Shown here: positions 62,021 through 64,000 of the stretch, one piece after another
Layout of the letters: each line of letters starts with the position of its first letter
How positions within the stretch are numbered: position 1 is the stretch's first letter
DNA from: CBDBJL01 sp965206365
Lineage (GTDB): Bacteria; Pseudomonadota; Alphaproteobacteria; JABAAW01; JAHZMA01
Assembly: GCA_965206365.1 (NCBI GenBank)
Contig: CBDBJL010000009.1
Span: 1 to 64,000 of the forward strand
Direction of reading: 5' to 3'
Length of the DNA: 64,000 bases
Program-made: the position numbers and the translations under genes
The notes under the pieces: model-generated
The model's input: the letters and a program-made list of their open reading frames with translations, nothing else
Databases searched by the model: none
What the model was told of the DNA's origin: nothing

Positions 62021-63211
62021 CTATTGCGAAACTTTATCGCTAATTTTAAGAATATTTGTTTTGGGGAGACATTCGACATGTTTCCAAAAATTTCCAAAAA
62101 TATTTCCAGAATCTAGCGCGTGCATCACGGTGCTAATTGTTTTATCAGATGGATCTAATTTTAAGAATTTATTTAAAACCTTCGCAACCTCACTTACGTA
62201 AAGATCATGATTTAAATGTTCAACTAAATCTAGCCAGATAATATCTATGTTAAAGGGATGAGAATTTAATTTTGGATATATTTTTAACAAAATTTCTTTT
62301 GTTTTCTGAGTAAAAAGCGTTTTTTTCATTTCACCAAAAGATTGGTTTAATTTTCTTTTTGCCTCGATTATTATATAAATATAAATATTATCTAAAGCAT
62401 GCAATGTATTAAAGTGGCACGCCCATTCTCTTTTTCCGTAAGGCTTTTTTTCAAAATCTTCACCTAATAGGTTACTTGCCTGCAAGCAAACGCCTGTGAG
62501 GCTTCATCAATGCTCTGGCTTTGCATTTCTCAGCGTTAAGCCCATTTCGTTTGCCATTAACTCATATTGGGCACTTTTCTTATATTTTGACTGTTTTTCT
62601 TTCAGTAAGATAATCGCTTGCCAGAAATATAAACCTGGGTGATTTGCATGTTGTTCAAGTTCGGCATTCAAAAATGATTGTGCGATATTGATCGCCCCTA
62701 TATAATTCAATAATTTTGCATGTATAATCCGGGTTATCATCTTGATATTCCTTATGGTTCTTTATATTTTCAATTTCTTTCATAACAGCAAGATTACCAA
62801 ACATTTCAACTGTTGAAATAAGATTATCAATTTCTGTATTATGTGATTCTATCTTTGCATTGCTTAATTGTGATTGTATGTTTTCATACAAATCAACTTC
62901 CATAAAATCTTTTTGCTTAAAACCGTTTGGATAAAGCTCATCTAAAATTTTGTGATATTGCAAAGTGCTTGGTGTAAATGGTTACGAGAAATATCAAAAT
63001 GAATATGAAATAAAAGCAAATTTTTGGCATATTTTTTATTCCTTTTGAAGTTAAATTTTTGATAGGAAACTTCGGTTTCTTTAATGCGGAACAGAGCTTT
63101 TACTTTATTAAGGAGGTGTTCACTACTTTTACCCTCCTCACTTTCAATCATTTCTGATAGTAAGTGCTTGATTTCGCTGTGCTCTACCATAAACTCTTGT
63201 TTTTTAGCCAT
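62021..63211 (-). pseudogene. Fragmented helical (TPR-like) gene of unknown function
   Basis: Four reading frames follow one another leftward with overlaps: MAKKQEFMVEHSEIKHLLSE... (63211-62942), QYHKILDELYPNGFKQKDF... (62963-62655), HAKLLNYIGAINIAQSFLNAE... (62740-62507) and NLLGEDFEKKPYGKREW... (62485-62021). Each overlap can be joined by a one- or two-base change; for example deleting one A at TGCAAAATTATTG gives NPDYTCKLLNYIGA. Together about 390 residues of helical protein. No family recognised; high Lys/Asn. Loss of frame is inferred from continuity of sequence. Confidence 0.45.
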
Positions 63212-63382
63212 TTCACTACTTTAACTATGGGTTTCTCATAATTAAAATATAAATGAAGGCAAATATATTACAACACTAAATTTTGGTGTATTGCACCAGG
63301 TTAAGATATTGTGAAGGGCTAATGTTATGATCATGTGCCATTCGTGCTTCATTGTTACCATTCACTTTCTCTACCGGTAAAG

Positions 63383-63844
63383 TTAATTGTTGGCTGTTTT
63401 GCGGTTTTCGTAGATCTTGATCCATTCATCGGTTGTGAGTTTCGTTGCGAGTTCTCCAATGAGTTTGTAAGGAATAGTATCCATTTTTTTGAAGCGAACA
63501 CAGCTTTTCCCCATGTCTAATTTTCGGTTGCTATGTTTTGGATATTCAGCAACGAACCAAGCTAATAATTCTTTGCTAGCATAAATACCAGAATGATACA
63601 GTGCTACAAAGTTTTTTTGCGAAGCAATGTTGATAAAGGGTAAGGGAAGTTTTGGATTGCAATGGTACCCGTCTGGATATAATGTATGTGGCACCACATA
63701 GCCAATCATATCGTAGCTCATTGTCTCTTGAAAACCACTGGGAAGGTTCTCTTTGATGATGGTTCGCAATTTTTGCATGGGGGCTTTACGCTCTTCAGGC
63801 AATTGTGCAATGTATTTTTCGGGCGAAGAGGCTTCATAGCGCAT
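63383..63844 (-). CDS. DUF1801 domain-containing protein
   Basis: Intact 153-residue protein from the ATG at 63844, preceded by GGAG. PEKYIAQLPEERKAPMQKLR, QETMSYDMIGYVVP and ASQKNFVALYHSGI fit the DUF1801 (YdhG/iron-chaperone-like) family. Function unknown. It is the first gene right of the decayed region, with only a 3'-open fragment (ending LNLVQYTKI, stop at 63276) between. Confidence 0.8.
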   Translation of the reverse strand: MRYEASSPEKYIAQLPEERKAPMQKLRTIIKENLPSGFQETMSYDMIGYVVPHTLYPDGYHCNPKLPLPFINIASQKNFVALYHSGIYASKELLAWFVAEYPKHSNRKLDMGKSCVRFKKMDTIPYKLIGELATKLTTDEWIKIYENRKTANN

Positions 63845-63862
63845 GAGGATCTCCAATTTCAA

Positions 63863-64000
63863 TTGTTAAATAATATTGTTGTAAATTGTTTCATAAATTT
63901 GATGTTACTTTCAAGTGATAAAAAATATTGGAATTTTTGTAGCCATTTCTGATATTTGGTTCAAGAAAATTGGTTTCAGCGATTTCATCCGCGCAGGCGA
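63863..64000. other. Right-end non-coding stretch
   Basis: No gene is visible in the last 138 bases; the AT-rich DNA right of the DUF1801 start codon probably holds its promoter. The window ends before the next gene. Confidence 0.4.

Noticed and set aside
63276..63400. Leftward open fragment ending LNLVQYTKI
   Set aside because: Lacks a convincing start and overlaps the DUF1801 3' end; probably a remnant, too short to assign.
1..64000. CRISPR array
   Set aside because: No series of regularly spaced direct repeats was seen; the only tandem repeats are two- or three-copy units noted above.

Overview
The window reads as a low-GC alphaproteobacterial chromosome, most probably from the Rhodospirillales/Acetobacterales side of the class. 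The grounds are the gene orders rpsF-rpsR-rplI-dnaB-alr-(mlaE-mlaF)-radA-cvpA-purF and bamD-recN-ligA, a DUF6468 protein beside fliM, a M23 peptidase-bactofilin pair, heme A synthase, and flagellar genes with sigma-54 type promoters. I cannot name the genus. The host part is densely packed and nearly every gene is intact.

Layout. 0-4.8 kb: flagellar genes, flgG (cut by the window edge) and flgF leftward, fliL-fliM-DUF6468-motE-like rightward. 4.8-8.2 kb: hisB-hisH-hisA-hisF-hisE and a HIT hydrolase, directly continuous with the flagellar run. 8.3-12 kb leftward: threonine deaminase, GluQ-RS, a DUF3108 protein, siroheme/cobalamin methyltransferase. 12-16 kb: a 1339-residue membrane-anchored coiled-coil protein resembling polarity factors. 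16.2 kb: tRNA-Leu(UAA). 16.4-19.4 kb: RsmB-type methyltransferase and a double-ATPase peptide ABC protein. 19.5-24.3 kb leftward: N-formylglutamate amidohydrolase, chorismate mutase, hisC, tyrA-type dehydrogenase, trxB. 24.4-28.8 kb rightward: RidA, DUF1285, CCA-adding enzyme, ClC channel. 28.9-38.8 kb leftward: one long run from rpsF to an SDR gene joining ribosomal proteins, replicative helicase, alanine racemase, lipid transport (Mla), RadA, CvpA and PurF. 39-45.9 kb rightward: mnmA, gatCAB, M23 peptidase, bactofilin. 46-50.6 kb leftward: bamD-recN-ligA. 50.7-53.3 kb: ctaA, hook protein flgE, tRNA-Glu(UUC).

53.3-63.3 kb is foreign and decaying: the structural genes of a Mu-like prophage in reverse orientation (head morphogenesis F with a C-terminal nuclease-like domain, protease/scaffold, decoration, capsid, baseplate, tail collar). 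At least ten small frameshifts lie in six of these genes, and tail sheath, tube, tape measure, portal, terminase and transposase genes are absent. A further set of broken, unrecognised helical ORFs follows, then an intact DUF1801 gene.

Most notable: frameshifts concentrated in the prophage while neighbouring genes are intact, including a perfect 7-bp tandem duplication and homopolymer changes; two near-identical sigma-54 promoters before flgF and flgE; a 100-bp tandem duplication exactly over the convergent ClC/SDR gene ends; and a duplicated terminator module beside tRNA-Glu.
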